Origin: Fulvivirga marina
Lineage (GTDB): Bacteria; Bacteroidota; Bacteroidia; Cytophagales; Cyclobacteriaceae
NCBI RefSeq assembly: GCF_016775155.1
Contig: NZ_JAEUGD010000023.1
Span: 248,001 to 312,000 of the forward strand
Direction of reading: 5' to 3'
DNA: 64,000 bases
Shown: positions 1 through 8,770 of the stretch, piece after piece
How the letters are laid out: each line of letters begins with the position of its first letter
Position numbering within the stretch: the first letter of the stretch is position 1
Position numbers and translations under genes: made by a program
The notes under the pieces: generated by a model
Told to the model about the DNA's origin: nothing
Databases searched by the model: none
Seen by the model: the letters and a program-made list of their open reading frames with translations, nothing else

Positions 1-1
1 T

Positions 2-808
2 CAAAATTTTGGAGAAAATAATATCCGTTTAAATGAGCCTTATTCGAAGCTGGAGGAAGTGCTTGTTCCGGTTTACTTCTTTCACAGGTACCAGGCTGAG
101 GCAGCAGTGAAGTTAGTGGGCGGTTTGAATTATAGGTACGCCTTAAGAGGAGATGGGCAAATAATAACCGAAATGGTCGCTCCGGAAATACAAAATAAAG
201 CCCTAGATGCACTTATGGAAACACTCATGCCAGAGAATCTGGCTTTGACTGAAAAATTACTAGCAATGATCCCTCCCAGACCGTTAGGCTATAGTAGAGG
301 GAGGGAGGTTATAGTTTTGCGAACAGCAGTTACGTTTGACCCGTTAGGTGCAGCAGAAAGCGCTGCCAATATAACTTTACGGTTGCTTTTTAACCCTTCC
401 AGAGCTCAGCGCCTGATTGAATACCATGCAAGGGTAGAAAGTCAGCCTTCATTTGCTTCGGTCATCGATAAGGTGCTTAACGCTACATGGAGGGCCTCTC
501 ATTCCAAGGGTTATCATGGTGAAATACAGCGTGTTGTTGATGATATGGTTCTGGTTCATTTAATGGCCTTGGCTGTAAATAAGGATGCAAGTGATCAGGT
601 AAAGGCAATTAGCTATCTTAAAATCAGTCAGCTTAAAACCTGGCTTGAGCAAATTTCAAAAGGCTCAATAGGCGAATCTCAGAAGGCACATTACCTACTG
701 GCTTTGAGAAAAATTGCTCGATTTGAAAAAGAGCCGGAAAGTTTTGAAAAGACTGAATTCGTGCTGCCCCCACCAGGATCACCGATTGGGGTGATGTGTA
801 ACGAGTAG
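2..808 (+). CDS. Zinc-dependent metalloprotease, C-terminal part (DUF4953/DUF5117 type)
   Basis: The reading frame is open from the first bases of the window, so the gene starts upstream and only the last 268 residues are visible. The segment with YFFHRYQAEAAVKLVGG, followed by a tyrosine-rich YRYALRGDG stretch, matches the C-terminal domain of the large secreted Bacteroidota zinc metalloproteases (DUF5117-HExxH-DUF4953 architecture). The catalytic HExxH part would lie outside the window. An internal ATG-like start near position 59 should not be used, because coding continues unbroken across it. The gene ends at a TAG with no obvious hairpin terminator. The family call is fairly secure; substrate is unknown. 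Confidence 0.75.
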   Translation, partial: QNFGENNIRLNEPYSKLEEVLVPVYFFHRYQAEAAVKLVGGLNYRYALRGDGQIITEMVAPEIQNKALDALMETLMPENLALTEKLLAMIPPRPLGYSRGREVIVLRTAVTFDPLGAAESAANITLRLLFNPSRAQRLIEYHARVESQPSFASVIDKVLNATWRASHSKGYHGEIQRVVDDMVLVHLMALAVNKDASDQVKAISYLKISQLKTWLEQISKGSIGESQKAHYLLALRKIARFEKEPESFEKTEFVLPPPGSPIGVMCNE

Positions 809-995
809 GAAGGTAATTTATTCAAATAGTATCAACTTGGAATATTAAGGCTGTTTTATATTAGAGGTTACCAAATCAACTTAAGGAAGGATTCATTTTA
901 ACTTTTTTGAGGGCAAACAAGGGTCCGTTAAATTTTCTGAAAATAAGGAGCACGGTATTTGCTTCTTGAATTTTATCACAATAAAATCGATCATT

Positions 996-1784
996 ATGAA
1001 TAAGTTAAAACAACTAGGAGTCTTATTATTGGCTTTTACTTTTATGTTTGCAGCATGTACTTCTGATGAAGAAGTCAATCCAGGAACGCCACCTGAGCTT
1101 CCTCCTGCCAGTTCTATGGAAATGGATTTTTCTCAGTTTGATAACAGTGCTAATAGCGGCGGACGAGAAATGGCAACTAACTGGGAAACTGCTGCTACAT
1201 ATGTTGGTGTATGGAATGTGGTGTTGGCTGTTGGTATGGCAGTACCTGTAGCTTCGTTCAAAGCTGCCATTTCCCAAAGGGCCAGCTATGATTCTGACCG
1301 AGGCTTATGGGTCTGGAATTTTGACCATAAAGTAGTTGGGAGGACTTACAGTTTCGAGCTTACCGGAGAGGTTACAGAGGCTGGGGTAGAGTGGAATATG
1401 TACGCTTCTGAAGAAAACGGATTCCAAAATGTGCTGTGGTATTCAGGTATTATGGCAACGAATGGAAGTACAGGTTATTGGGAGCTTAATAAAGATGGTG
1501 ATAATCCCACTCCTTATTTGAGAATAGATTGGGAAGTAGAGAATGAAGAGGCTGCCTATATCAAATACAAGAATATTGAAACAGGGACAGCTGGATTTGG
1601 TTCATATATTGAGTATGGAAAAACAACTGATGTTGACTTAAACCGATACTACAATATTATTGGTGCTGGTGGTGCCAGTGTAGAGATAGAGTGGAGCCAT
1701 GAAACAGGTGTAGGTCATTACAGGGTAAATGGAGGTAATTATTTATGCTGGAATGCCTCTTTTGAGGATGTTGCCTGTCAGTAA
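996..1784 (+). CDS. Hypothetical secreted lipoprotein
   Basis: A 262-residue protein with an N-terminal type II signal peptide: hydrophobic residues 9-19, then a lipobox ending FAAC, with the lipidated Cys followed by Thr-Ser-Asp-Glu-Glu. The acidic residues after Cys fit surface-exported Bacteroidota lipoproteins. The ATG at 996 is preferred over an in-frame TTG at 966 because it places the signal peptide at the N-terminus. The mature part is rich in aromatic and acidic residues with beta-type alternation. I recognise no family. It is a single gene with its own terminator, and it resembles the lipoprotein at 6357 only in general design. Confidence 0.8.
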   Translation: MNKLKQLGVLLLAFTFMFAACTSDEEVNPGTPPELPPASSMEMDFSQFDNSANSGGREMATNWETAATYVGVWNVVLAVGMAVPVASFKAAISQRASYDSDRGLWVWNFDHKVVGRTYSFELTGEVTEAGVEWNMYASEENGFQNVLWYSGIMATNGSTGYWELNKDGDNPTPYLRIDWEVENEEAAYIKYKNIETGTAGFGSYIEYGKTTDVDLNRYYNIIGAGGASVEIEWSHETGVGHYRVNGGNYLCWNASFEDVACQ

Positions 1785-1801
1785 TATTATATCTTTAACG
1801 A

Positions 1802-1836
1802 AAATGCCTGGAGTTCTGCTCCAGGCATTTTTTTTA
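1802..1836. terminator. Intrinsic terminator, probably bidirectional
   Basis: A perfect 12-bp stem (1802-1813 with 1819-1830) closes a 5-base loop and is followed by a run of T on the plus strand. It lies between the end of the lipoprotein gene at 1784 and the convergent end of the DUF2461 gene at 1852. The mirrored A-run upstream could serve the minus-strand operon. Confidence 0.85.
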
Positions 1837-1851
1837 GTTAATGTCTTAAAG

Positions 1852-2511
1852 TTAACTTATGGCTACGTTGAAATAATCATTTAACGGCTTGATTTGCTCG
1901 AAAACAGAGATGCATTTATCAGCATTTGACCACGTGGCTATCTCCTGATCATTTAATTGGTGAAGAACAACGAAACTTTTCAACCTAAGGAGGTCAATAT
2001 TAGGGTGATCCTCCTGATAGCCTTTCGGTGCTCTTTTTAGAGTATCTCCCTGCAATGTGCCAAAAAGCTTTTTGAAACTATCTTGATCAACAATCTTTTT
2101 AAGTTCAGCAGCATTGTAGTCAATTTCCTGACGTATCTTGGCAAGATTCTCTGATTCAGGGGCATACATACCTCCCCCAAAAAAAGAATTATCGCCGGGC
2201 TCGAGATGCAGATAATATCCAGCTTTGCCCGATTTCTTACCTCCTTCCGAAAGGTACATTCCAAAGTTTGTTTTATAAGGACTTTTGTCTTTGCTAAACC
2301 TAATGTCTCGATTAATCCTAAATATGCATTGTTTGGGTTCTAGTCCGAGAAGTCCAGTGTCTATGGGTGTCATTTTTAAAATGACTTCATGCACAAAGTC
2401 TATAAACTCTGTACGTGCGGTCTGATATGCAGGCTTGTTAGCCTGCATCCAGTCCTTGTTATTGTTGAATCTAATGTCCTTTAAAAACGCTAAAGATTTT
2501 GAAAGTGCCAT
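1852..2511 (-). CDS. DUF2461 (TIGR02453) family protein
   Basis: 219 residues. The N-terminus, with FLKDIRFNNNKDWMQANK, and the later FRINRDIRFSKDKSPYKTNFG and GYYLHLEPG segments are signatures of the DUF2461/TIGR02453 family, a cytoplasmic family of unknown function. Full length for the family. Its ATG overlaps the TAA of the upstream UDP-glucuronate decarboxylase gene by one base, so it is the third gene of the ugd-UXS operon. Nothing in the sequence ties it chemically to nucleotide-sugar synthesis; co-transcription is the only link. Confidence 0.85.
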   Translation of the reverse strand: MALSKSLAFLKDIRFNNNKDWMQANKPAYQTARTEFIDFVHEVILKMTPIDTGLLGLEPKQCIFRINRDIRFSKDKSPYKTNFGMYLSEGGKKSGKAGYYLHLEPGDNSFFGGGMYAPESENLAKIRQEIDYNAAELKKIVDQDSFKKLFGTLQGDTLKRAPKGYQEDHPNIDLLRLKSFVVLHQLNDQEIATWSNADKCISVFEQIKPLNDYFNVAIS

Positions 2512-3503
2512 TATTTCTTGATGTATTCATCAAAAGTATTGTGCTCCTTAGAGTACAATTCCTCATCGGTTAACGTCTTGAAATAATCGTAGGTAATTTT
2601 TAACCCTTCGGCTCTATTTACTTTAGGTTCCCAATTCAATATTTCCCTGGCTTTGTCAATATTAGGTTGGCGTTGCATTGGGTCATCTTTTGGAAGTGGT
2701 TTGTAAGTAATCTTCTGGTCAGTACCAGTTAGCTTGATTATTTCTTCAGCAAACTCCTTAATAGTGATTTCATCAGGATTACCAATATTTACCGGGTAGG
2801 GATAATCACTAAAAAGTAAGCGATAGATGCCTTCAACAAGGTCATCTACATAGCAGAATGACCTGGTCTGAGCACCTTCACCAAATACGGTCAGGTCTTC
2901 TCCGCGGAGTGCTTGTCCTATAAATGCAGGCAAAACACGCCCATCATTCAGCCGCATTCTTGGGCCGTAGGTATTAAATATTCTAACTATACGTGTTTCT
3001 ACTCCATGATAAGTGTGATATGCCATAGTCATGGCCTCTTGAAAGCGTTTTGCCTCATCGTAAACTCCTCTGGGACCAATAGGGTTCACATTGCCATAGT
3101 ACTCTTCTGTTTGAGGGTGAACTAAAGGATCCCCATATACCTCAGAAGTAGAAGCTATTAGCATCCTTGCATTTTTAGCTTTTGCTAACCCCAGAAGATT
3201 GTGAGTACCCAGTGACCCTACCTTTAAAGTTTGGATAGGGATTTTCAAATAATCGATAGGGCTGGCTGGGGAGGCAAAGTGCAGGATATAATCCAGTTGT
3301 CCGGAAACATGAACAAAATTCGAAACATCATGATGATAGAATTCGAAGTCCTTTAGTTTGAAAAGGTGTTCTATGTTTTTAAGGTTCCCGGTGATAAGGT
3401 TATCCATACCGATAACCTTAAAACCTTCACTGATAAACCTGTCACAAAGGTGTGAGCCAAGGAATCCCGCGGCTCCTGTTATTAAAACTACTTTCTTATC
3501 CAT
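2511..3503 (-). CDS. UDP-glucuronate decarboxylase (UDP-xylose synthase), SDR family
   Basis: 330 residues. Extended short-chain dehydrogenase: the NAD-binding [10 protein letters not shown] is at residues 10-19, TSEVYGDP at 119-126 and the catalytic pair Tyr148/Lys152 in YDEAKR. The segment [16 protein letters not shown] and the conserved [14 protein letters not shown] are characteristic of UDP-xylose synthase rather than UDP-galactose epimerase. It would convert UDP-glucuronate to UDP-xylose with internal NAD+ recycling, in the cytoplasm. It overlaps the upstream ugd gene by 8 bases; ugd makes its substrate, which supports the assignment. dTDP-glucose dehydratase is a less likely alternative. 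Confidence 0.9.
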   Translation of the reverse strand: MDKKVVLITGAAGFLGSHLCDRFISEGFKVIGMDNLITGNLKNIEHLFKLKDFEFYHHDVSNFVHVSGQLDYILHFASPASPIDYLKIPIQTLKVGSLGTHNLLGLAKAKNARMLIASTSEVYGDPLVHPQTEEYYGNVNPIGPRGVYDEAKRFQEAMTMAYHTYHGVETRIVRIFNTYGPRMRLNDGRVLPAFIGQALRGEDLTVFGEGAQTRSFCYVDDLVEGIYRLLFSDYPYPVNIGNPDEITIKEFAEEIIKLTGTDQKITYKPLPKDDPMQRQPNIDKAREILNWEPKVNRAEGLKITYDYFKTLTDEELYSKEHNTFDEYIKK

Positions 3504-4809
3504 TGATTGTCTCTCTACCTATACTTATATATGTGAATCCAAGTTCTTTCATTTCCTCCAGAGTATAAAGATTTCTACCATCAAAAATCACTTTATTCTT
3601 CAATAATGTTGATAGCTTGTCGAAATCTGGAGTTCTAAATACTGGCCATTCTGTTGCTACGAGTAATGCATCAGCATTGTTAACAGCTGAGTAAGCATCA
3701 TCACAGAATGTAATCTTTTCGCCAATTTGATTGCGTACATTTTCCATAGCTTCAGGGTCATATGCCTTAACTTCTGCTCCTGCCGCTAAAAGCTGTTCTA
3801 TATTATAAAGAGCAGGAGCTTCGCGGATGTCATCAGTATATGGTTTAAAAGAAAGGCCCCAGATAGCAATTGTTTTACCGGTTAGATCACCATTGAAATA
3901 TTCCTTAATACGAGGTACGAGTTTAGTCTTTTGATCCTCGTTAACGTCCATTACCGATTTCAATATTCGGAAATCATAATTTACCTGTTCTGCGGACTTA
4001 GCAAGGGCCTGAACATCTTTTGGGAAACAACTTCCTCCATATCCGATACCAGCAAATAAAAACCTCTTACCAATTCTGCTGTCAGTACCTACGCCTTTTC
4101 TTACCGCATCGACATCTGCTCCAAGTAGTTCGCACATGTTGGCAATTTCATTCATAAAGGTGATCTTGGTTGCTAAGAATGAGTTAGCAGCATATTTTGT
4201 AAGTTCAGCAGATTTCTCATCCATGAAGATTACCGGGTTTCCCTGCCTTACCAATGGAGTATACAGTGTTTCCATTAGTTTTTTGGCTTTTTCAGAGGTA
4301 GTCCCTATTACAACACGGTCAGGCTTCATAAAATCATCGACAGCAACTCCTTCTCTCAAAAACTCAGGATTTGAAACAACATCAAAGTCAACCTTTGCAC
4401 CCTCGGCAACTTTGGCTTTTACTTTTTCTGCGGTGCCAACTGGCACAGTACTTTTATCTACTATAACAGCGTACTCATTTAAAAGAGGCCCAAGATCTTC
4501 GGCAACTTTTAGTACATACTGCAGGTCGGCGGAACCATCTTCTCCAGGAGGGGTGGGTAATGCCAGGAAAATTATTTTGGCTCCTTCAATACCTTCTTTA
4601 AGATCGGTGGTAAAGCTAAGCCTACCCTGAGAAAGGTTACGTTCAAAAATTACTTCAAGGCCTGGTTCATAAATGGTTATTTTACCATTTTTTAGACTAT
4701 CGACTTTTTTCTCATCAATATCTATGCATGATACGGTGTTGCCGGTCTCGGCAAAACATGTACCAGTTACAAGACCCACATAACCGGTTCCAACTACTGC
4801 TATTTTCAT
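3496..4809 (-). CDS. ugd: UDP-glucose 6-dehydrogenase
   Basis: 437 residues, normal for the family. N-terminal Rossmann motif [10 protein letters not shown] (residues 7-16), central helix linker, and the active-site segment [10 protein letters not shown] with the nucleophilic Cys261. Also present are STVPVGT and NPEFLREG of the UDPGDH family. It oxidises UDP-glucose to UDP-glucuronate with two NAD+, feeding the decarboxylase encoded directly downstream with an 8-base overlap. The product pair suggests UDP-glucuronate/UDP-xylose supply for exopolysaccharide or LPS. First gene of a three-gene minus-strand operon. Confidence 0.95.
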   Translation of the reverse strand: MKIAVVGTGYVGLVTGTCFAETGNTVSCIDIDEKKVDSLKNGKITIYEPGLEVIFERNLSQGRLSFTTDLKEGIEGAKIIFLALPTPPGEDGSADLQYVLKVAEDLGPLLNEYAVIVDKSTVPVGTAEKVKAKVAEGAKVDFDVVSNPEFLREGVAVDDFMKPDRVVIGTTSEKAKKLMETLYTPLVRQGNPVIFMDEKSAELTKYAANSFLATKITFMNEIANMCELLGADVDAVRKGVGTDSRIGKRFLFAGIGYGGSCFPKDVQALAKSAEQVNYDFRILKSVMDVNEDQKTKLVPRIKEYFNGDLTGKTIAIWGLSFKPYTDDIREAPALYNIEQLLAAGAEVKAYDPEAMENVRNQIGEKITFCDDAYSAVNNADALLVATEWPVFRTPDFDKLSTLLKNKVIFDGRNLYTLEEMKELGFTYISIGRETING

Positions 4810-4861
4810 TTTTTTCTAGTTTTCAGTGTATTAGCTTTTTACAGTTGCTACGAATAAGCGT

Positions 4862-4869
4862 CAAAAATA
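4862..4869 (-). promoter_or_regulatory. Candidate -7 promoter box for ugd operon
   Basis: Read on the minus strand the site is TATTTTTG, an exact match to the Bacteroidota TAnnTTTG -7 consensus, about 55 bases upstream of the ugd ATG. No good TTTG box lies 17-21 bases further upstream, so the call rests on the -7 element alone. Confidence 0.4.
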
Positions 4870-4946
4870 ATTGATTATTACTATAAATCCTTATCAACAG
4901 GGAAGTTTCATAAATTGTTAAAAACAGGTTGCCAAACTAACATTCG

Positions 4947-4977
4947 TTTGGTTGGCAGATTTTAATACCTATCTTTG
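4947..4977 (+). promoter_or_regulatory. Bacteroidota-type promoter for the acyl-CoA dehydrogenase gene
   Basis: TTTG at 4947-4950, a 19-base spacer, then TATCTTTG at 4970-4977 match the housekeeping TTTG-N19-TAnnTTTG consensus of Bacteroidota. Transcription would begin near 4983. This argues against the in-frame TTG at 4980 as a start codon and for the ATG at 5016. Confidence 0.8.
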
Positions 4978-5015
4978 CTTTGAAATCGTTTGAAACCCAT
5001 TTATTAAAAGAAAAT

Positions 5016-6185
5016 ATGCAAGCTGTATCTGAAGAAAAGGCCATCATGGGCTTTGAAGAAAGTGAAAACCAAAAGATGATTGCTCAGATGATCCGTGATT
5101 TTGGTGAAAAGGAAATCCGTCCTAAAATGATGGAATGGGATGAAACCCAGGAATTTCCTGTAGAACTGTTTAAGAAACTGGGAGGCCTTGGCCTTATGGG
5201 AGTTTTAGTTCCTCAAGAATATGGGGGTTCAGGTTTTGGTTATCATGAGTATGTAACTGCTATATCGGAGTTGGCCAGGATTGATGGTTCTATCGGTTTG
5301 TCCATGGCTGCGCACAACTCACTGTGTACCGGCCATATATTGCAGTTTGGTAATGAGGATCAAAAGCGAAAGTACCTTCCTAAACTAGCAACAGCCGAAT
5401 GGATTGGTGCTTGGGGGCTTACTGAGCCTAACACTGGTTCTGATGCTGGTAATATGCGTACGGTCGCTGAATTGGATGGAGACCATTACGTTATTAATGG
5501 TGCTAAAAATTTCATTACTCATGGTAAATCTGGAAATGTTGCTGTTGTTATAGTTAGAACAGGTGAGGTTGGTGACTCACATGGCATGACTGCCTTTATT
5601 ATTGAAAAGGGAACAGAAGGATTTTCTGCAGGACGAAAGGAAAACAAACTAGGGATGCGTGCTTCGGAAACCACCGAATTAATTTTTGATAATTGTAGGG
5701 TGCATAAAGATAACGTAATAGGTGAAGTTGGAGAAGGTTTTATTCAAGCCATGAAAGTGCTGGATGGAGGTAGAATTAGTATTGCGGCATTAAGTCTGGG
5801 TATTGCGCAGGGAGCTTTGGATGTTGCGCTTCAGTATTCTAAGGAAAGACATCAGTTTAATCAGCCTATTTCTAATTTTCAGGGAATTGCCTTTAAGTTA
5901 TCAGATATGGCTACAAAAGTGGAGGCAGCAAAACTATTGACACATCAAGCTGCTGATCTTAAGAATAAGGGAAAAGCGGTAAATAAGGAGTCTGCTATGG
6001 CCAAATATTATGCCTCTGAAGTGGCAGTGGAAAATTCTACCGATGCGGTTCAGATTTTTGGTGGCTACGGCTATACAAAAGATTATCCGGCAGAGAAGTT
6101 TTATCGTGACTCAAAGCTTTGCACCATTGGTGAAGGAACATCAGAGATCCAGAAACTAGTAATTTCAAGATCGATATTAAAATAA
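5016..6185 (+). CDS. Acyl-CoA dehydrogenase
   Basis: 389 residues, the standard length. Flavin- and substrate-binding motifs include GAWGLTEPNTGSDAGN, NGAKNFITHG and the C-terminal GEGTSEIQ, where Glu373 is in the usual catalytic base position. The family oxidises acyl-CoA to enoyl-CoA with FAD and passes electrons to ETF. Chain-length specificity cannot be read; short-chain/butyryl-type is plausible. The ATG at 5016 is chosen because the promoter -7 box ends at 4977, too close to an upstream TTG. It is monocistronic: own promoter, and a strong terminator 26 bases after the stop. Confidence 0.92.
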   Translation: MQAVSEEKAIMGFEESENQKMIAQMIRDFGEKEIRPKMMEWDETQEFPVELFKKLGGLGLMGVLVPQEYGGSGFGYHEYVTAISELARIDGSIGLSMAAHNSLCTGHILQFGNEDQKRKYLPKLATAEWIGAWGLTEPNTGSDAGNMRTVAELDGDHYVINGAKNFITHGKSGNVAVVIVRTGEVGDSHGMTAFIIEKGTEGFSAGRKENKLGMRASETTELIFDNCRVHKDNVIGEVGEGFIQAMKVLDGGRISIAALSLGIAQGALDVALQYSKERHQFNQPISNFQGIAFKLSDMATKVEAAKLLTHQAADLKNKGKAVNKESAMAKYYASEVAVENSTDAVQIFGGYGYTKDYPAEKFYRDSKLCTIGEGTSEIQKLVISRSILK

Positions 6186-6210
6186 AGTTTATAGTTCAAG
6201 GTTAAATTGT

Positions 6211-6238
6211 AAAAAGCCTCCGCTAGGAGGCTTTTTTG
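6211..6238 (+). terminator. Intrinsic terminator
   Basis: A perfect 11-bp stem (6211-6221 with 6226-6236), GCTA loop and a T-tract follow the acyl-CoA dehydrogenase stop codon. Confidence 0.9.
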
Positions 6239-6356
6239 TTATATTTTATCATGCTAAAGTTTACTAATCGAAAATTGCTGCTGGTTATCGAAAGAATTTA
6301 CTTTTATCATTTATATATTCTAATTTAAGGGTAATAAAAGTTAAAACTTAACAACT

Positions 6357-7106
6357 ATGAACATTAAAGATCTACAAAAATTTTTGGTCCTCTTTTGCCT
6401 GGCACTAGTTGCAGTTTCTTGTGGTGATAAAGATGACCCAGAACCTTCTTTAGAAGAAGTGGAGCTTGCGGTATTCAGTGAAGAGAATAAAGTATTTATT
6501 CCTGAAGGACTTAAGAATGCTAGTGATTCTGAGGCACAGGCTGTTAGTGCTATGATTGAAAGTATGACCTCAAACATCGGAGCCTATAGCTCTCTCTTTA
6601 CAATACCTGATGGTGCTACAAAATTAGCCAGTCCTATTGAGGCTGTAAATGGTCGTATGTATACCAATATGGTTACTTATGAGTGGTCGTACCAAGGGGG
6701 ATCTATTGCTTATCAGATCACTGAGCAGGATAATGCTTATTTCTTTGAAATATTTTTTAAAGAAACAGGTGGTCCATACTACAAATGGTTTGAAGGAACT
6801 CAGGCTAAGGATGGTAAATCAGGTTCATTTGCTATGCTTGATATTGAGGCTGCTAGTCGGGTAGAAGTGTTTACTTACGAATACGAAATCAGAAATGATG
6901 GAAGCATCTATGGTGAGTATAACTATCCATCTTTTGGGTACTCTTTTGTTTTTGAGGTTTTAGCCGATGGCTCAGGTTATATTGAGAGCTATGAGAATGA
7001 TCTCCTTCAGGTAGAGTATATGTGGAGTGCCAATGGTAGCGGCAGCTGGACTTATTATGATGAATCTGGGAATGTGAGCAGTAGCGGCACCTGGACTGCT
7101 GGTTAA
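6357..7106 (+). CDS. Hypothetical secreted lipoprotein
   Basis: 249 residues starting with a short basic segment, a hydrophobic stretch (residues 9-20) and a lipobox ending VAVSC, followed by Gly-Asp-Lys-Asp-Asp. This is a typical Bacteroidota lipoprotein signal with an acidic export motif. The mature region has a low-complexity acidic start, then a beta-rich domain with many Tyr, Gly and Ser, and ends with two similar GSGSW/SSGTW turns about 13 residues apart. No family recognised. It is a single gene between a terminator and the rpsU promoter. Confidence 0.8.
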   Translation: MNIKDLQKFLVLFCLALVAVSCGDKDDPEPSLEEVELAVFSEENKVFIPEGLKNASDSEAQAVSAMIESMTSNIGAYSSLFTIPDGATKLASPIEAVNGRMYTNMVTYEWSYQGGSIAYQITEQDNAYFFEIFFKETGGPYYKWFEGTQAKDGKSGSFAMLDIEAASRVEVFTYEYEIRNDGSIYGEYNYPSFGYSFVFEVLADGSGYIESYENDLLQVEYMWSANGSGSWTYYDESGNVSSSGTWTAG

Positions 7107-7112
7107 TTTTAA

Positions 7113-7144
7113 TTTGTTAGTCAATAATATTTTGTCTAACTTCG
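7113..7144 (+). promoter_or_regulatory. Candidate promoter for rpsU
   Basis: TTTG at 7113-7116, a 20-base spacer, and TAACTTCG at 7137-7144 (one mismatch to TAnnTTTG). This would give a 5' leader of only about 25 bases carrying the Shine-Dalgarno sequence. Confidence 0.5.
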
Positions 7145-7155
7145 CAACTCATTTG

Positions 7156-7164
7156 AAAGGAGGT
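7156..7164 (+). promoter_or_regulatory. Extended Shine-Dalgarno sequence of rpsU
   Basis: AAAGGAGGT lies 9 bases before the rpsU ATG and, with the following G, pairs with roughly nine bases of the 16S 3' end. Genes around it lack such sites, as expected in Bacteroidota where bS21 helps hide the anti-Shine-Dalgarno. In Flavobacterium johnsoniae the bS21 gene itself carries a strong site, and autoregulation has been proposed; the same arrangement is visible here. Confidence 0.85.
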
Positions 7165-7173
7165 GTATAAAAA

Positions 7174-7368
7174 ATGATCGTAGTAAACGTAAAAGAAAAC
7201 GAGTCAATAGAGAAAGCTCTTAAGAGATTCAAAAAGAAGTTCGAAAAAACAGGTGTTTTGAAAGAACTTAGAGGTAGAACTTTCTATGAAAAGCCTTCTG
7301 TACAGAGAAGAAATGAGATAATTAAGGCAAGATATAGACAGAAGAAATACGCTGAAGAAAATTATTAA
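7174..7368 (+). CDS. rpsU: 30S ribosomal protein bS21
   Basis: 64 residues. The sequence shows the bS21 pattern: an N-terminal beta strand MIVVNVKENES, the IEKALKRFKKK helix, then the ELRGRTFYEKPS segment and a basic C-terminal helix RRNEIIKARYRQKK. It is a small-subunit protein near the 16S 3' end. In this phylum it contributes to masking the anti-Shine-Dalgarno. Followed by an intrinsic terminator and then xerC and hpf, an order common in Bacteroidota. Confidence 0.97.
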   Translation: MIVVNVKENESIEKALKRFKKKFEKTGVLKELRGRTFYEKPSVQRRNEIIKARYRQKKYAEENY

Positions 7369-7401
7369 TCAGCTATTTATTCCCGTCTGAATTTATTAAA
7401 T

Positions 7402-7440
7402 TAGTACTACTCAGGTTGAATTGGGTAGTACTATTTTTTT
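7402..7440 (+). terminator. Intrinsic terminator / attenuator between rpsU and xerC
   Basis: A 9-bp perfect stem (7402-7410 with 7425-7433) and a run of seven T follow rpsU. The T-run ends exactly at the xerC ATG (7441), so any transcript entering xerC from rpsU must read through it, and the hairpin occupies the place of the xerC ribosome-binding region. Confidence 0.8.
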
Positions 7441-8322
7441 ATGCGGGAAACCTTCCTTAAATACCTTCAGTACGAAAAGCGCTATAGTAAACATACGATC
7501 ACCTCGTATGAAAATGATTTAGGCCAATTCGAAGAATTTATTCTAAATAACTTTCCTGAACTTAATACAAGTACAGCCAATCATGGTGTGATCCGTGGGT
7601 GGATCGTAAGTCTTGTAGATGGTGGTATGGATTCCCGTTCAGTAAACAGGAAAATAGCATGCTTAAGGTCTTTTTATAAATTTCTTCTAAGAAGAGAGCA
7701 TATTATAAAAGACCCTATGCTAAAAATCAGGGTGTTGAAGACCAATAAACAGTTACCTCAGTTTGTTCAGGAGAATGATATAACCAGGTTACTTGACCAA
7801 TTTGAGTTCAATAAGGATTTTAGCGGTTGCCGAGATAGATTGATTTTAGAGCTTCTATATGGAACGGGCATACGATTATCTGAACTGATTTCATTAAAAA
7901 CTATAGATGTAAATTTTGCTAACAGGACACTCAAAGTTTTGGGTAAGAGGAATAAGGAAAGAGTGATCCCCTTTTCTGTTAGCTTGGAGCGTGTGATTGA
8001 ACAGTACCTGGCGGCAAAAAATAGTCACGGTTTGTTAAACGATGGAAGCGAGTTGCTCGTTACAGACAATGGAGAACCTTGCTATCCTATGGTGATCTAC
8101 AGAACAGTTAAAAAATACTTAAACCTATTTACAACAATTGAAAAGCGTAGTCCGCACGTATTGCGCCATACGTTTGCTACGCACCTCCTCAATAAGGGAG
8201 CTGAGCTTAATGCAGTTAAGGATTTGTTGGGGCATACAAGCCTGGCCGCAACCCAAGTCTATACGCATAATTCGCTAGATAAATTGAAAAAGGTCTTTGA
8301 CCAGGCGCACCCTAAGGCTTAA
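7441..8322 (+). CDS. xerC: Site-specific tyrosine recombinase XerC/XerD family
   Basis: 293 residues, full length. N-terminal SAM-like core-binding domain (about 1-90) and C-terminal catalytic domain with all expected residues: Arg145 (GTGIRLSEL), Lys169, His239, Arg242 (HVLRHTFATH), His265 (LLGHTS) and nucleophile Tyr274 (TQVYTH). Family role: resolution of chromosome dimers at dif. XerC rather than XerD is suggested by the rpsU-hpf neighbourhood usual in Bacteroidota; XerD cannot be excluded. The ATG directly after a terminator T-tract agrees with family N-termini (FLKYLQYEKRYSKHT). Confidence 0.88.
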   Translation: MRETFLKYLQYEKRYSKHTITSYENDLGQFEEFILNNFPELNTSTANHGVIRGWIVSLVDGGMDSRSVNRKIACLRSFYKFLLRREHIIKDPMLKIRVLKTNKQLPQFVQENDITRLLDQFEFNKDFSGCRDRLILELLYGTGIRLSELISLKTIDVNFANRTLKVLGKRNKERVIPFSVSLERVIEQYLAAKNSHGLLNDGSELLVTDNGEPCYPMVIYRTVKKYLNLFTTIEKRSPHVLRHTFATHLLNKGAELNAVKDLLGHTSLAATQVYTHNSLDKLKKVFDQAHPKA

Positions 8323-8351
8323 CATTTTCTAATCTTTTAAACTTTACTACT

Positions 8352-8648
8352 ATGAAGTTACAAATGCATTCAATTCACTTCGATGCCGATCAGAAGCTTA
8401 TCGATTTTATCCAGAAGAAAGTAGATAAACTGGAAACCTTCTATGACCGTGTAGTTGATGGAGAAGTGTTTTTAAGATTGAATAATTCTGGAATTGAAAA
8501 TAAGACAGTAGAAATAAAATTAAATATCCCTGGTAGTCAATTATTTGCAAAAGAAGAAGCTAAATCATTTGAAGAGGCAACTGATCTGGCAACTGAAGCT
8601 TTGAGAAGACAGCTCAGAAAGTTTAAGGTTAAGCAAATGGCACATTAA
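8352..8648 (+). CDS. hpf: Ribosome hibernation promoting factor, short form
   Basis: 98 residues. Matches short HPF/RaiA (YfiA) proteins: MKLQMHSIHFDADQKL at the N-terminus, KKVDKLETFYDRVVDGEV, and a basic C-terminal helix EALRRQLRKFKVKQ. The C-terminal dimerisation domain of long HPF is absent. It binds the decoding centre of 30S subunits in stationary phase. Starts 29 bases after xerC and is probably co-transcribed with it; ended by a strong terminator. Confidence 0.92.
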   Translation: MKLQMHSIHFDADQKLIDFIQKKVDKLETFYDRVVDGEVFLRLNNSGIENKTVEIKLNIPGSQLFAKEEAKSFEEATDLATEALRRQLRKFKVKQMAH

Positions 8649-8670
8649 TTTTGTCAACTAGATGAAGGAA

Positions 8671-8703
8671 AAAAAGGGACTTGAATTTCAAGCCCCTTTT
8701 TCT
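8671..8703 (+). terminator. Intrinsic terminator of hpf
   Basis: A 14-bp stem (8671-8684 with 8688-8701) with one mismatch, 3-base loop and an A-run/T-run symmetry directly after hpf. Confidence 0.85.
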
Positions 8704-8730
8704 TTACAATTAATGAATAAGTGAAAGATT

Positions 8731-8760
8731 AAAAATGAGCTGACAATAAAGCAGCTCATT
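8731..8760 (-). terminator. Intrinsic terminator of metK
   Basis: 9-bp perfect stem (8734-8742 with 8752-8760). Read on the minus strand it is followed by TTTTT and lies 11 bases beyond the metK stop. Confidence 0.8.
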
Positions 8761-8770
8761 ATAATTTTTA

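Noticed and set aside
7441-8322. Integrase of a mobile element
   Set aside because: Its length, Xer-type motifs and the rpsU-hpf context indicate the housekeeping recombinase; no attachment repeats or other mobile genes surround it.
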